Source: Sphaerulina vaccinii
Lineage: Eukaryota > Ascomycota > Dothideomycetes > Mycosphaerellales > Mycosphaerellaceae
Assembly: GCA_022570795.1 (NCBI GenBank)
Contig: JAKUDP010000008.1
Location: forward strand, 992,001-1,056,000
DNA length: 64,000 bases
Direction of reading: 5' to 3'
Positions 9,761 to 19,817 of this stretch are shown one piece after another (position 1 is the stretch's first letter; each line of letters opens with the position of its first letter). The translations under genes and the position numbers were made by a program. Below the pieces are notes generated by a model. The model saw nothing but the letters and a program-made list of their open reading frames with translations. It ran no database searches and had not been told where the DNA came from.

Positions 9761-10834
9761 ATGTACCCTCTGCTCAAGTCTCCTCACTACTCAGAGAAAC
9801 CCTCGCCACGAGATCGCGACTGGATCGTAGTAGACCAAACCAAGAAGCCAGGATCTCCTTCACAAGGCATGGCCCCTCAGTCACCCACCCTCTCGCACTC
9901 CAGCGATGAGGGCGTCCTCCTACCAGCTCAACATGGATTGGAGACTCTGCTCGACAGCATTGCATGTCAACGCAACGAACTCACAGCTATGAAGAAAGCT
10001 TTTCTTGAAGGTCAAGCACAGATCCAAGAAGAGCGCGATCTGTTTCAAGCTCAGTATTATGCTCTGCGGAATCAGCAAGAGGAACGAGAAGCTAAAAGCA
10101 TCGATGATAAGCAGGTTGAGTGGAAGGCTGATCTTGAGCATTTGCGTGCTGAGCTTGGGGTGAGACAGACTGCTAACAGTGAGGCGGTGCAGAAAGAACT
10201 TGGGCGCGTGGAGCACCAGCTTGGACAGGAGAAGAAGAGCAGAGTCAGCGAGCGAGAGCAGTTGCAGAATATTATTGCTGGACTGCGGAACACGCAGGAA
10301 TCTCAAGCTGCTGAGCTCGTGGAAGTCCAAGCACGTCTCAGCGAAGTCGTTGAGCAAGTCGCAGAGCTGGGACATGCCGTTGCAGCGCTCAAGTTGATGT
10401 ACGACGAGCAGTATCAACGATCGAATACAGAGCGACATGGTATGCAGACTCAGATCGATGAGCTTAAGGCTGCTTCGACACAGACTCATGCTCAGCTCAA
10501 TATCGAACAATCCCCAACAGGTCCTGCAGCAGAGCAACAACGACAGTCTCGCCGGAACAGCTGTCAGCAGACCAACACAGCAGGCTCGCCTCCGCGGCGC
10601 GGCGCCAGATACTCACGAGCTGAACACCAAGCCAATCACAGCCGTCGGAATGACCACTATGACTGTGAGTGGTGCCTCCATGCTCTACAGAGATATTGAC
10701 GATTATGTGAGCTCGGAACTGCAGATCTTGCTGACGGACATCGTAGTAGCTGACCATTTCACACAGATGGAATTATGATAGCTGGAGTGGGACTTGTAGC
10801 TGCTATTGCGTGGTGGTTGTGGAGAGATGATTGA
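9761..10834 (+). CDS. coiled-coil protein with C-terminal tail anchor
   Basis: Two exons: 9761-10664 and 10767-10834. The donor gtgagt at 10665 and acceptor cacag at 10766 join in phase and give 323 aa. The N-terminal 60 residues are Pro/Ser-rich. Residues about 65-245 form long Glu/Gln/Leu-rich coiled coils. The second exon encodes only about 22 residues, a hydrophobic stretch (GIMIAGVGLVAAIAWWLW) ended by RDD. This is the layout of a tail-anchored protein inserted after translation into the ER, mitochondrial outer or peroxisomal membrane. Without the splice the frame ends in CEWCLHALQRY and lacks the membrane segment. No family is recognised; a tether or organelle-positioning role is possible. 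Confidence 0.65.
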
Positions 10835-11082
10835 TCAGAAATGTCACCTGGGCGATCAGCTAGGGAGTAAGCAAGTGTATGACAGACAATGTAGTGACGA
10901 TTCAAGCCAGATATATTGTGCACTATGTGGTCCCTCAAAAACGCCATCGCTATGCATATGTCTTTCTCGTACAGTTCATGCACAATTCATACTCTTCATC
11001 ACATCCAAGAACAACTTTTTAGGCATCTGTGCCGTGAGCTGACAACTAGCCAGCCTAATCACACGTTGTCATTGCCATCTCA

Positions 11083-12905
11083 CTATACTTCTGTGTGGAC
11101 GACAACCTTTCTCTGCACTTTGACCTCCATCTTCTCTTTCTCCTTGCCCATGAGTTTCCCAGCAAAAGGACTTCTTTCTCGTATGCCCTTTGCATAGAAT
11201 CTAAACCCAACTGCAACACCACAGAAAGCAGTAGCGATACCAGCAAGCAAGAACAAAGCATTGTTCGCTCCCAAACCTTTGAACAACTTGGGTGCAAAGA
11301 GTGGAAAGACACCTGACAGGACAGCTCTCAAGAAAGCTACAGGAGCATTCGCAGATCCGGCATACGACGCATACGTATCAGTAAGATACGCACACAACAC
11401 ACTGTCGAACTCAACAATACCATAACCGACCAGGATGAGAGATAGTATCGAAACCCAAATCGTGATATTCTCGATAAGCGGTGGGACTGAAACCGAGAAC
11501 CACCAGAGTCCCACTGCGAGGACTGGAGCTGCGATGTAGTATCCTAGAAGCTTCTTCTCGGGTTCCACTGGGTGTCCGGTTTTGGTTTCGATGTTGTAGA
11601 GATGGACGTCGTAGAGGCGAGGAATCCAGGTCAAGCACACTCCGACGCCGATGGCGAGGAAGGTTAGAGAGGAGTCTTTCTCGTTCATGCCGAAGTTTAC
11701 GTGGTAGACGACGTGTAGGGCTTCGGCGAAGAGATAAATGAAGCCGAAGGAGACGGCTGCCATTAGGGCGACGAGGAACACGAGGGGTTCTGTGAACCAG
11801 AGGCGGAGTCTATGTGAGTGTTAGATGGAGTGGGTATGCGAGAAGAGTAGGAAGGAGTGCTTACGGCAGGATCAGGTTTTCTTGCGTGAATTCGCGTATT
11901 GTTGGTAGTCGGAGTTCGTCGTCAAGAGAAAGGCCTTTGAAGTTGGTGGCTTTCTCGATTAGCTTGACTTGGGCTCGGAGCACGAGTGCTGGGCGAGACT
12001 CTCTCATGTAGAAGCACATGAGCATGATCAGGCCATTGCCAATAGCGGCACCATAGTAGATCCATTCCCTGGGAGATGTCAGAGACTGAGAGATGGCATG
12101 AGGCGCGATACTGTACTTACCAGCCTATGCTAGTCTCACTGACAAAGGTCGCCACTGGGGGACCCAAGGCGAGAGCGAAGATAGCGACCATGACCCAGAC
12201 CTGGATGACCCAGATACGTCCTTTGGCATCCCACATGTTCTCGATAGATCCTACAGCGACCACCGTGGGCATAGCTGAGAACAGACCAGACATGAAGCGG
12301 CCAATAATAACAGCGGGGAGCGTTGGGGACGCGCCAATGATCAGACATGATATACTGAAGCCTGCGGCGCCAATCAGATATATCGATCTGCCACCATACG
12401 ACTCTGCGATAGGTGGGAAGATGATGCCACCTAAGGCTTGTCCAAAGAGATAAAGTGTAACGAAGCAGAAAATTGCCAGCTCATTACTGATGTGTACGTC
12501 TTCGCTCGCATATCTGGCGGCTGATGATCCAGTGTTGCTGATCAGTGTTGTGAAGAACTCCAGTATACAGATGACTGCTGAATCGTAGATCTTTCTCCAG
12601 ACTGGCCAGTGTCGAGGGTGTGTGATGCTGTCTTCTTGCCAGTGCACGACGCCATGTAGATCGACATCGATCTGCTTCTCGTCGAGTAGGTCGATCACGT
12701 TTTGGGGGATGTCCACGTGGGTCTCATCTGTCAGAGTTCGTTTTGATAGTATTGAAGGCGGCGGCGAATGTGCTCTTGAATGTGCGTTCCAGTGCAGTGT
12801 CGATGCGAGTGTGAGATTGCTAGGTTGTTCTCTTATACTGCGAAGATGCTCCAGGTAGTGATGCTTGTCGTCCATCTCGCCCGAGTATTCTGATGGAGGC
12901 AGCAT
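11083..12905 (-). CDS. MFS transporter, drug:H+ antiporter-like
   Basis: Three exons (12905-12121, 12068-11865, 11809-11083; introns 52 and 55 nt) join in phase to 571 aa. A cytosolic N-terminus of about 100 residues is followed by twelve-helix MFS architecture. Visible signatures are the helix 2-3 loop PPIAESYGGRSIYLIG, GRFMSGLFSAMPTVV in helix 4, and the cytosolic loop that ends in MRESRPALVLRAQVKLIEKAT. The tail is short and basic. The closest general match is the DHA1-type polyspecific family, with proton-driven export at the plasma membrane. The substrate cannot be told. No biosynthetic cluster surrounds it. Confidence 0.85.
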
Positions 12906-14240
12906 TTTGCACAGGTGAGGTGATGTGAACCGTACAAAGCATCAGGGATCGAAGTAGATATGGCTTCGGATGTCGGTAATGTGGACATGAGAGCGGCCGC
13001 TGCGCTGTCTCGTGTGAATATGCTGACCACGTTGCTGTCGTTGTCGCCATGGCGGCTAGCAAAGGCGTCTGCACCTTCGTGTTCGCCGTTCCATGCTGGT
13101 CGGATAGCATGAAGGGAGCTCCGAACGTGGCTATCAGGAAGTTGATCGAATTGCCGGCGTAACAGGCAAGCTGATTTGTCGAAAGCTGCATAAGCAGTAT
13201 CTAGACGTCGTTAGATGTCGCAGACTAGTCGCCATAGGCTAGGAATGGGTCCTATAGAACAACGGGCCGCCTTCCTGAGACCTTCTGGCGTCTTGGTTGT
13301 CTCACAAAGCAGACCCACAAGGATCTGAATATACCTCATCCGTGCACGTTTACCATATCGTTCTGTGTGGCGAGGAAGTGCACGTTCCACTGTAGCGGTG
13401 CGACGAGACACCATAGTTTTGATAGCAGAACTTCGAGTTGCTTTAGAATGTTGACCATTGTCCAAGGACAAGTCGTGGCAATGAAGATCCCGGAACCGCC
13501 AATCTGCCGAATCTCGTAGGGCTGAGATCTGGTAATCTTGGCAGCAAAGATCAAGGGCACAGATCAACGCTGCGACGTGGCTTTCGGGCTTATTCGAGGC
13601 GTTCGACGACCAGGACGCCGTGAACGGCGGTATTGCAGGGCAGGTGTCAGGACAACGAACAGAGCTTCCGGTGTATCTGATCAGCACACGCAAACACTTG
13701 CACCAAAGCGTCATTGACCTCTGTGAACAGTAGTAGGTGACCGACTGGCAACTCCTGCTTGAGTTGATGCTTCACATGTGATGCAAGGTCGAAGAGGATG
13801 TCGTGCTCCAGCGTTCGGCAGACTGTGAGGAATTCATACTTCGGCGGGCGAGGCATTGGCTGAGATCGACACAAGCAAGAGGTCTGACTGGTGGCGGAGC
13901 AAAGACCAGCTGTAACCGTTCTACAAAGTACGAAATTAGTGCTCTCACCGTTCGTGGTAGTGACCTACCCAGGCTTTCATATCGCAATTGACAGCGAGCT
14001 ATCATCCAGTTCTCAGTCACGTCTTGGGACTCGCTGATCTGGTGCAGAACGAGGTCTCGCCACAGCCACAACCCATCGCCGCTCTTGCTTCGATCTGCAC
14101 TCGTCCCGGATGAGAAGAAGCAAATGTTTCCGATATGTTGCGAGCTTGCTGTGCCCTATGTCTTGCTGCCGATCATACACTACTGGTGTCCATGTGTCCA
14201 TCTCTTTCGCCATACTCCAAGCAAATACACACGTTCTCCA
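12906..14240. other. gene-poor stretch with a possible degenerate gene
   Basis: 1.3 kb between the transporter and the next minus-strand gene. On the minus strand, 14071-13647 holds two overlapping frames that look mildly protein-like (one contains YEFLTVCRTLEHDILFDLAS, the other DVTENWMIARCQLRYESLG). A possible gtaggt...cactaat...tgtag intron lies near 13920-13970, but I could not join the frames convincingly. It may be a decayed gene or noncoding. No repeat or transposon end was seen. Confidence 0.3.
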
Positions 14241-14906
14241 TTACGCGCCTTGACGTGCTTTCTCGGCGCAAATCAGCGCAATGATCCTGCTCAGCTCTGC
14301 GCTCTGCGATGCGTGCTCTTTGACCACCTTCTCGTCCACGCCCTCGCTCTTGGACAGTTCGGCGGTCGTCTTCAGCATCCTGTTCTGCAGCTGCAGCATC
14401 TTCTGTAGCGTGTTGTCGAGGAACGGTGCTGAGAAGGCCACTGAGTCTTGAGCGCTGTTGTTCAGACGCATCTCTAGCTTTCTGGGCCTCTTCTTCTCCT
14501 GCTCTGTGACTTGTTGCGGCTCTGCTTCGAGAGGCTTTGGCCTGGTCGACGTGGTTAGTCATGAACCTTAATGGTGCACGCTAGTGAAGACAATCCATCA
14601 CCGTGAGAGGAACAGGAACACTCACCTCTCGACAAATGTGATGCTTTCTGCCATTTCTGCGACTCGATTCGCGATCCTGCTCGCCATGATGGCATACGCT
14701 GATGTCACACCACCGCCAGTCGCTGGATTGTCGCCTGCTACTGACGCCGCCTTGTTCAGTGGATGCGCTGCGGGCTTGTGAGCGACTCCATTCGGCACTC
14801 TTCTGCCTGCTGTCGCGGTGGATGGCTTCTTGATCGGAGCTCGAGGTGCGGAAGGCTTCCGAGGCACGCCATTCATGTGCGGTGTAGAGTGGACTGCTGC
14901 TGCCAT
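14241..14906 (-). CDS. small conserved-looking hypothetical protein
   Basis: Two exons (14906-14626 and 14541-14241, intron 84 nt with gtgagt donor) join in phase to 193 aa. The N-terminal half is Ala/Pro/Lys-rich and probably disordered. After it come predicted helices: SAYAIMASRIANRVAEMAES, then FLDNTLQKMLQLQNRMLKTT and KVVKEHASQSAELSRIIALI. The heptad pattern suggests a short coiled coil, as in subunits of small complexes. I do not recognise the family. It is divergent from the acyltransferase at 15353. Confidence 0.6.
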
Positions 14907-15352
14907 GTCTGCTGTCAACGATGAAGTGGTTGTAATGTGAGACTCGGAGAGTACAGAAGCTAGACGATTGACTGTGTATCTAGGCACTCGACTTCTGGAG
15001 ATGATGCAACGATGGATCAGTGAGTAACACAACCTCACCAGTGATCGACTGAGGTCCAGAGAAGCGACAAGCATGCCAGGATTGCTACAAGACGCCACTC
15101 AAGATATACGTCACAGCGGAGCTGTTCTCGACATGAAATCCGGTACATGAAACAGGGATGCGAGTTCAGATGATCATGACTTGTGGCTGGAAAGGTGGTC
15201 CTGCATATTTGTTACACAGCATGGCCACTACGTCGCTTAGCACAATAGTGGCGTAGGGATGGGAGACCTCACAGCACTCACATGTGTGACTGAGGCCCTC
15301 CAATGCCATCAACACTGTCGTCGGCCAAGAGAGTGGACTAAGAACACTCAGC
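14907..15352. other. divergent promoter region
   Basis: 445 bp between two divergent genes. No open frame with features. It should contain both promoters; no motif was recognised with confidence. Confidence 0.45.
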
Positions 15353-17335
15353 ATGGCGACCAAAGCCAAGGAGGTCACTCAAGCTGGAGTGAGCCTCAAG
15401 TCTGGCGACGCGAACCCCAATCCAATTCGACATGGCAATCTGGGACAAGCAGAGCGTGCCTTTTCGGCTGCGTCAACTTTCATGTCTGGAGTCATGGCCA
15501 TCTCGGCCTCCCAGTTCATCGGAGCACCACTCAAGTTGATTGACGCAAAGTTCTACGAAGCCTACATGGCCTGGACGAAGGAATCATTCGCAGTCCTGAT
15601 GACTACCATAACACAATGGTGGGCACCCACAGTGGTCCGAGTCAGTGGCGATGCTAGCATGAAAGGGCAGATCTTCCAGATGGACGACGGCACGTTGAAG
15701 TGCAATTTCCCGCATCGAATTGTGCTCATGGGCAATCACCAGCTGTACACGGACTGGCTATACCTTTGGTGGATTGCTTATACCAACAAGATGCATGGCC
15801 GCATATACATCATTCTAAAGGAGAGCTTGAAGCACGTCCCAATCATTGGCTGGGGTATGCAGTTCTACAACTTCATCTTCCTCAGCAGGAACTGGGAAAA
15901 GGACCGGTACAAGTTCAAGAAACACCTTGATCATCTGAAGAACCCAAAAGATCCAATGTGGCTACTCATCTTTCCTGAAGGGACGAACCTGTCGGAAGTC
16001 ACTCGGCAGAAGTCTGCTAAGTGGGCAGAGAAGACTGGTGTGCCAGACATGAAGCATCAGCTTCTGCCGCGGGCGACCGGGCTACAATTCTGCTTGCAGG
16101 AGCTGAGAGATTCTACAAACTGGCTTTACGACTGCACCATCGCCTACGAAGGCGTGCCAAGTGGTATGTATGGGCAGGACATGTACACACTGAAGTCATC
16201 ACTTTTCGAAGGCAGGCCTCCGAAGTCTGTCAACATGTACTTCCGCAGATTCAAGATTGCCGACATCCCATACGAGGACGATGAGGCTTTCTCTCGCTGG
16301 CTTGTCAATCGGTGGAGAGAGAAGGACTACATGCTTGACTACTACTACAAGTTTGGCAACTTTCCTGCAGAGGATCCAGCAAAGGCGTTGCTTGCAGTCG
16401 AGGGTAAGCGCAAGCCAAATCCAGCAAAGTCGATCTCCACGTCTGTCAAGGGCGGCGGTTGGGACGAGTTCCTTAGCATCTTCGGGCCCATCACAACTGC
16501 CGCCGGAGCTATGTCGAGCATAGACATGAGCGATCCTCTCAACCTCGATGAGATGATGGGGAAGGTTGCACAATCACAACAGTTCAATCTGCTGAAGATA
16601 GGCAAAGCACCTCTAGCATCCGCACAGCAAGAGGCAATTCGAAAGGCATTGCTAGCTGCGAACAAACAGAATCCGCTGCCTAATGCCGTCCTAGATAGGC
16701 TACTGAAGGCGCCTCCAAAGACACAGGCTGAAATGAAGAAGACTCTGAAGCAATCGGGATCTCCAGAAATTGCAAGGAAAGTCGCAAAGGCTCCCGCAGC
16801 TAATACAGCGACCTCGAATGTGCAGCGCGCCGCCCTGGCGAAGGCCGCTGCGCAGACCGGACTAGCTCCTGCCCCGGGCGACACGCTGAAGAAGGATTTG
16901 CCACTAGCAAACATACAGAGCATCATCACACGACCAGTCACCACGATGGCCGTCCATGCTGCTGGAACACAACTCAAGAATCTGGCTACGCAAAGAGCGA
17001 AAAGCAAGGGTACTGCTCTGCCAGGCCAGACCACGGCTGGAGCGCCGAAGCCTCCTGGCACGAACACGTCGAAGCTCCCCAATGGCCTGGTCAATCGTGG
17101 GAGTCCTGCTTCCGTCGAAGCAGCATCAGTGGCCGGGACACTAGTCAAATTTGCTGCGAAGAAGCCAGGTCCTCCGAAAGCTGCATCAGTACACGGGGTA
17201 CCGAAGACTGCTGCGAAGACGCCATCAACCTCGAATGCTGCAATCGCATCAGCTATGAAGAAGCAGGCGGCGACGAAGAGGCACAAGCCCATAGGTACGC
17301 AGAAGTACGTAAATGGTAAAGCTTTGGTAGCATAG
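15353..17335 (+). CDS. LPLAT/AGPAT-type acyltransferase with long C-terminal tail
   Basis: Single exon, 660 aa, ATG at 15353. The acyltransferase signature HX4D is present as NHQLYTDW, followed by YIILKESLKHVPIIGWGMQF and the glycerol-phosphate-binding FPEGTNLS. A hydrophobic stretch (STFMSGVMAISASQFIGAP) lies near the N-terminus. These features place it with eukaryotic lysophospholipid acyltransferases such as the yeast Cst26 group, which act on endomembranes in phospholipid remodelling. The catalytic part ends near residue 350. The last 250 residues or so are low-complexity Ala/Lys/Pro/Thr-rich sequence not expected in this family. A long antisense frame (17541-16345) is a shadow of that biased composition. 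Confidence 0.85.
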   Translation: MATKAKEVTQAGVSLKSGDANPNPIRHGNLGQAERAFSAASTFMSGVMAISASQFIGAPLKLIDAKFYEAYMAWTKESFAVLMTTITQWWAPTVVRVSGDASMKGQIFQMDDGTLKCNFPHRIVLMGNHQLYTDWLYLWWIAYTNKMHGRIYIILKESLKHVPIIGWGMQFYNFIFLSRNWEKDRYKFKKHLDHLKNPKDPMWLLIFPEGTNLSEVTRQKSAKWAEKTGVPDMKHQLLPRATGLQFCLQELRDSTNWLYDCTIAYEGVPSGMYGQDMYTLKSSLFEGRPPKSVNMYFRRFKIADIPYEDDEAFSRWLVNRWREKDYMLDYYYKFGNFPAEDPAKALLAVEGKRKPNPAKSISTSVKGGGWDEFLSIFGPITTAAGAMSSIDMSDPLNLDEMMGKVAQSQQFNLLKIGKAPLASAQQEAIRKALLAANKQNPLPNAVLDRLLKAPPKTQAEMKKTLKQSGSPEIARKVAKAPAANTATSNVQRAALAKAAAQTGLAPAPGDTLKKDLPLANIQSIITRPVTTMAVHAAGTQLKNLATQRAKSKGTALPGQTTAGAPKPPGTNTSKLPNGLVNRGSPASVEAASVAGTLVKFAAKKPGPPKAASVHGVPKTAAKTPSTSNAAIASAMKKQAATKRHKPIGTQKYVNGKALVA

Positions 17336-17843
17336 TTCATGCCGCTTGAGCGTGTTACATCGAAGCTATATATTATACGCGAGCGATGTACGAGAACCTG
17401 GAAACTTGGCACGCCTAAGAAGAGCTGACGTTCACTTTCTCCACGCAACAAACTTCGACTAAGAAAACTCAAAGCCTTGAAATGCCACAAGTTCGCGTGT
17501 TTCATGAACATCATCGCAACCGCGTCCATAGACGAGAACACGGAGTGCAGACCGTGTGCAAAGGGTACTCAGGATCGAGATGTGGCTGTGCCGTTCCACA
17601 TGCATTCCCACCGCGACCACTTGCGTACGTCATTCCAATGCAAGAACTCGCGTGAAACCTGACTTCATGTAACACGATTGCATATACGATCGACAGCATC
17701 AGGGTCTTCGATGGAATGATCGAGACGAGAACATGTGATCATGGGTGGCTGTTGTGGCGATAGGAGGTAGTCATGATTGCTGCTTCAACATTGTATTGCT
17801 CCCACACCACAGTCACCACTATTTCGACATACATTATACAATC
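17336..17843. other. intergenic, no gene recognised
   Basis: About 500 bp. Short open frames have no protein-like features. The 3' UTR of the acyltransferase and the promoter of the next gene are expected here. Confidence 0.45.
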
Positions 17844-18648
17844 ATGGAGTGGGCCAAGAACTGGGTAACAGACAAACTCGCCGGCTATGCCGCAACTGGC
17901 ATCCAGGCTGGAGGGAATCTAGCTGGTAATGCAGTCGGCGGAGTAGGTTCTCTGATTGAGAACTCCGGACGTTCAGTTGGACAGAGTGCGAATGGTCCGT
18001 AACCTCACTTGCCAGTACTTTCTACTGATCTTCTGACATCTAGGTATCGCAGGCGCTGTAGGAGGCGTGGGAGGATACATCAATGGATACGGAGAAGCTG
18101 TAAAGAATTCAATGGCAGCGGACGGGCCAGTAGGAGGCACTGGCTATGGTTCTGGAGTGAAGAAGACTGCCGTACAGCCGAGCAGTGCCGTAAAGAGGAC
18201 TGCTACTGGAACGACGAAGAGTGCACCTGTTGCAGCAGCGAAGAAGAGTCTACCGACGACGATGAAGATACCTCTACCTGTTGCTGGTATACCTTCGAAA
18301 CCACCACCACAGACTGCAGCGAGGAGAGTGTTGCCGGCGAAGAAACCTATTCCTGCACCTGTCACTTCGAAACCTCCTCCGAGTAAGCCTGCACCAACGA
18401 GTAGAGCACCGATATCCACATCACAGAGTGAGAGAACGCCTGATGGCAAGGTCAAAGTCTCGCCCTTGAGTCGCCCACAACCTATCAAAGCCACTCCTGC
18501 GAGCAATGGTCCAATGAGGCCTGCATCCGCTACCTCTTCACGCCCGATGCCTGCACGAGCTCCTGTATCGACAGGTCAGAGTCCTAGGAGAGGAGATGGC
18601 AAGATTAGAATAGCGCCTGAGAGTCGGGCGAGAGGTGTGAAAGTTTGA
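17844..18648 (+). CDS. glycine-rich, basic low-complexity protein
   Basis: Two exons (17844-17994 and 18044-18648) join as SAN-G-IAG to give 251 aa. The donor is gtccgt, weaker than usual, but the phase and the continuing Gly-zipper pattern support it. The N-terminal 75 residues alternate Gly/Ala with small polar residues (GNLAGNAVGGVGSLIEN, GIAGAVGGVGGYINGYG), resembling glycine-zipper or LEA-like membrane-active segments. The rest is Lys/Pro/Ala/Thr-rich. Two similar C-terminal segments occur: STSQSERTPDGKVKVSPLSR and STGQSPRRGDGKIRIAPESR. The family is not recognised; stress or membrane association is speculation. Confidence 0.6.
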
Positions 18649-18669
18649 TGAGCTGTAAGATAGGATGGT

Positions 18670-18990
18670 TCAATCTGTTTGTACACCACCTTCCCCTTCG
18701 ATCTGTTCGATGATGTTCTGTTTCTCTTCAGCAGTAGATTCGCAAAGTTCGGCAGGTTCTAGTTTATAGAGTTTTCGGATTGCAGGATGCAGGACTTCTG
18801 GGTGTTTGCCTATACGTTTACGACCTTGCCAGCGGATGAAGTCGAGTCTGTCGCCGGTTTCTCCATCTGGAATGTACTTTAGTGTGTTCGGGAGTGAGAA
18901 AGCAGAAGATAAGGTGGTGAAGACTTCTTTGCTGGAGGAGAGTGGAATGGAGCCTATGAAGTGGACTCCGGTGATTGTGAGTTGTGCCAT
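18670..18990 (-). pseudogene. truncated MetE/UROD-like protein (5' fragment)
   Basis: Open frame of 106 aa beginning MAQLTITGVHFIGSIPLSSS and containing IPDGETGDRLDFIRWQGR. This resembles the N-terminus of a fungal family with a UROD/cobalamin-independent methionine-synthase-like barrel, whose members are roughly 350-400 aa. Here the frame stops after about 100 residues, just 21 bp from the end of the convergent gene. No continuation was seen in another frame or after a plausible intron. The missing part includes most of the barrel. It is probably a deletion remnant, though a short expressed protein cannot be excluded. The family call is from memory of the motif and is tentative. Confidence 0.5.
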
Positions 18991-19236
18991 GTTGTGGTAA
19001 GATGTATCGCGATGCTGGTTAGTCTATGTGTATATGTAGTGCGGACTTACTGCCAATCAATGCTACGATGATGCTGCCCAGTACCAAGAAATCCTTCTCG
19101 ATCCTACGAGAGTCTAGCAGATGCAGGGCTTCACTCATCTACGACTGTCTTTTCTCTCACTTCTCGCAGGTATCGCAATACTGTTCATAACCCTACACGA
19201 CAAGTCAGCTCACGCGCTCAGCCACACGTGCCGGTA

Positions 19237-19817
19237 TCAGTTTACCAAGTCCTGCCCCGGCTCATCTGTACAATTGCTGCTCAAGGGAAACGTCCTCTGC
19301 AAAGCCCACAACGACGATTCCGGCGAATAGTTGAACACTACCCTCGCACTCGGCGCATAGTCGCGATAAGCCTGAACAAGATCCTCGAAGAAAATCGTAG
19401 CATTCGTCGCATTCGCGCTTCGTACACCAAAGCCTATACCAGCTGCACTCCATTCTTTATCGCAGAGGCGACTTTCATAGAGCTTGGCTACGTTCTGCTC
19501 TGGTCCTGCAAGGACGATTCGGAGATTGTAGCCGGCTGCAAGGATACTGGCTGAGTCGCGACGGAGGGCGGCGTCGATTGCTGAGGAGTTGAAACCTCGT
19601 GCTGCGACGGATGGATGGTAGGGTGGGAGACCACTGTGCGGTATAGAAGTTAGGGTTGTGGTTTTTGCCAGTTTGAAGGAGTGGCTGCATACGTGAAGAA
19701 TACATTGACCTCTCGGCAGCCTGGGAGTGGCGTGATGTCGTGAGTAACTGGAGCAGCCAGAGCGCTGCTCAGTAAGCTGGCAATGCTAAGCATATAGCGG
19801 AGACTGAAGGACGGCAT
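19237..19817 (-). CDS. small secreted protein, family unknown
   Basis: Two exons (19817-19693 and 19633-19237, intron 59 nt) join in phase to 173 aa. The first 23 residues form a clear signal peptide (MPSFSLRYMLSIASLLSSAL, with an AAP cleavage region). The mature protein has the segment REVNVFFTGLPPYHP and an alpha/beta-like body (YNLRIVLAGPEQNVAKLYE, ARVVFNYSPESSLWALQRTF). It has three cysteines and several N-glycosylation sequons (NSS, NAT, NYS, NCT). I recognise no enzyme motif. It is likely extracellular. Confidence 0.65.

Noticed and set aside
13647..14071. Possible two-exon gene on minus
   Set aside because: A suggestive branch site and acceptor exist, but the flanking frames do not join in phase; kept only as a note on the region.
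16345..17541. 398-codon antisense frame opposite the acyltransferase
   Set aside because: It is the complement of the Ala/Lys-rich tail; composition keeps the antisense free of stops.
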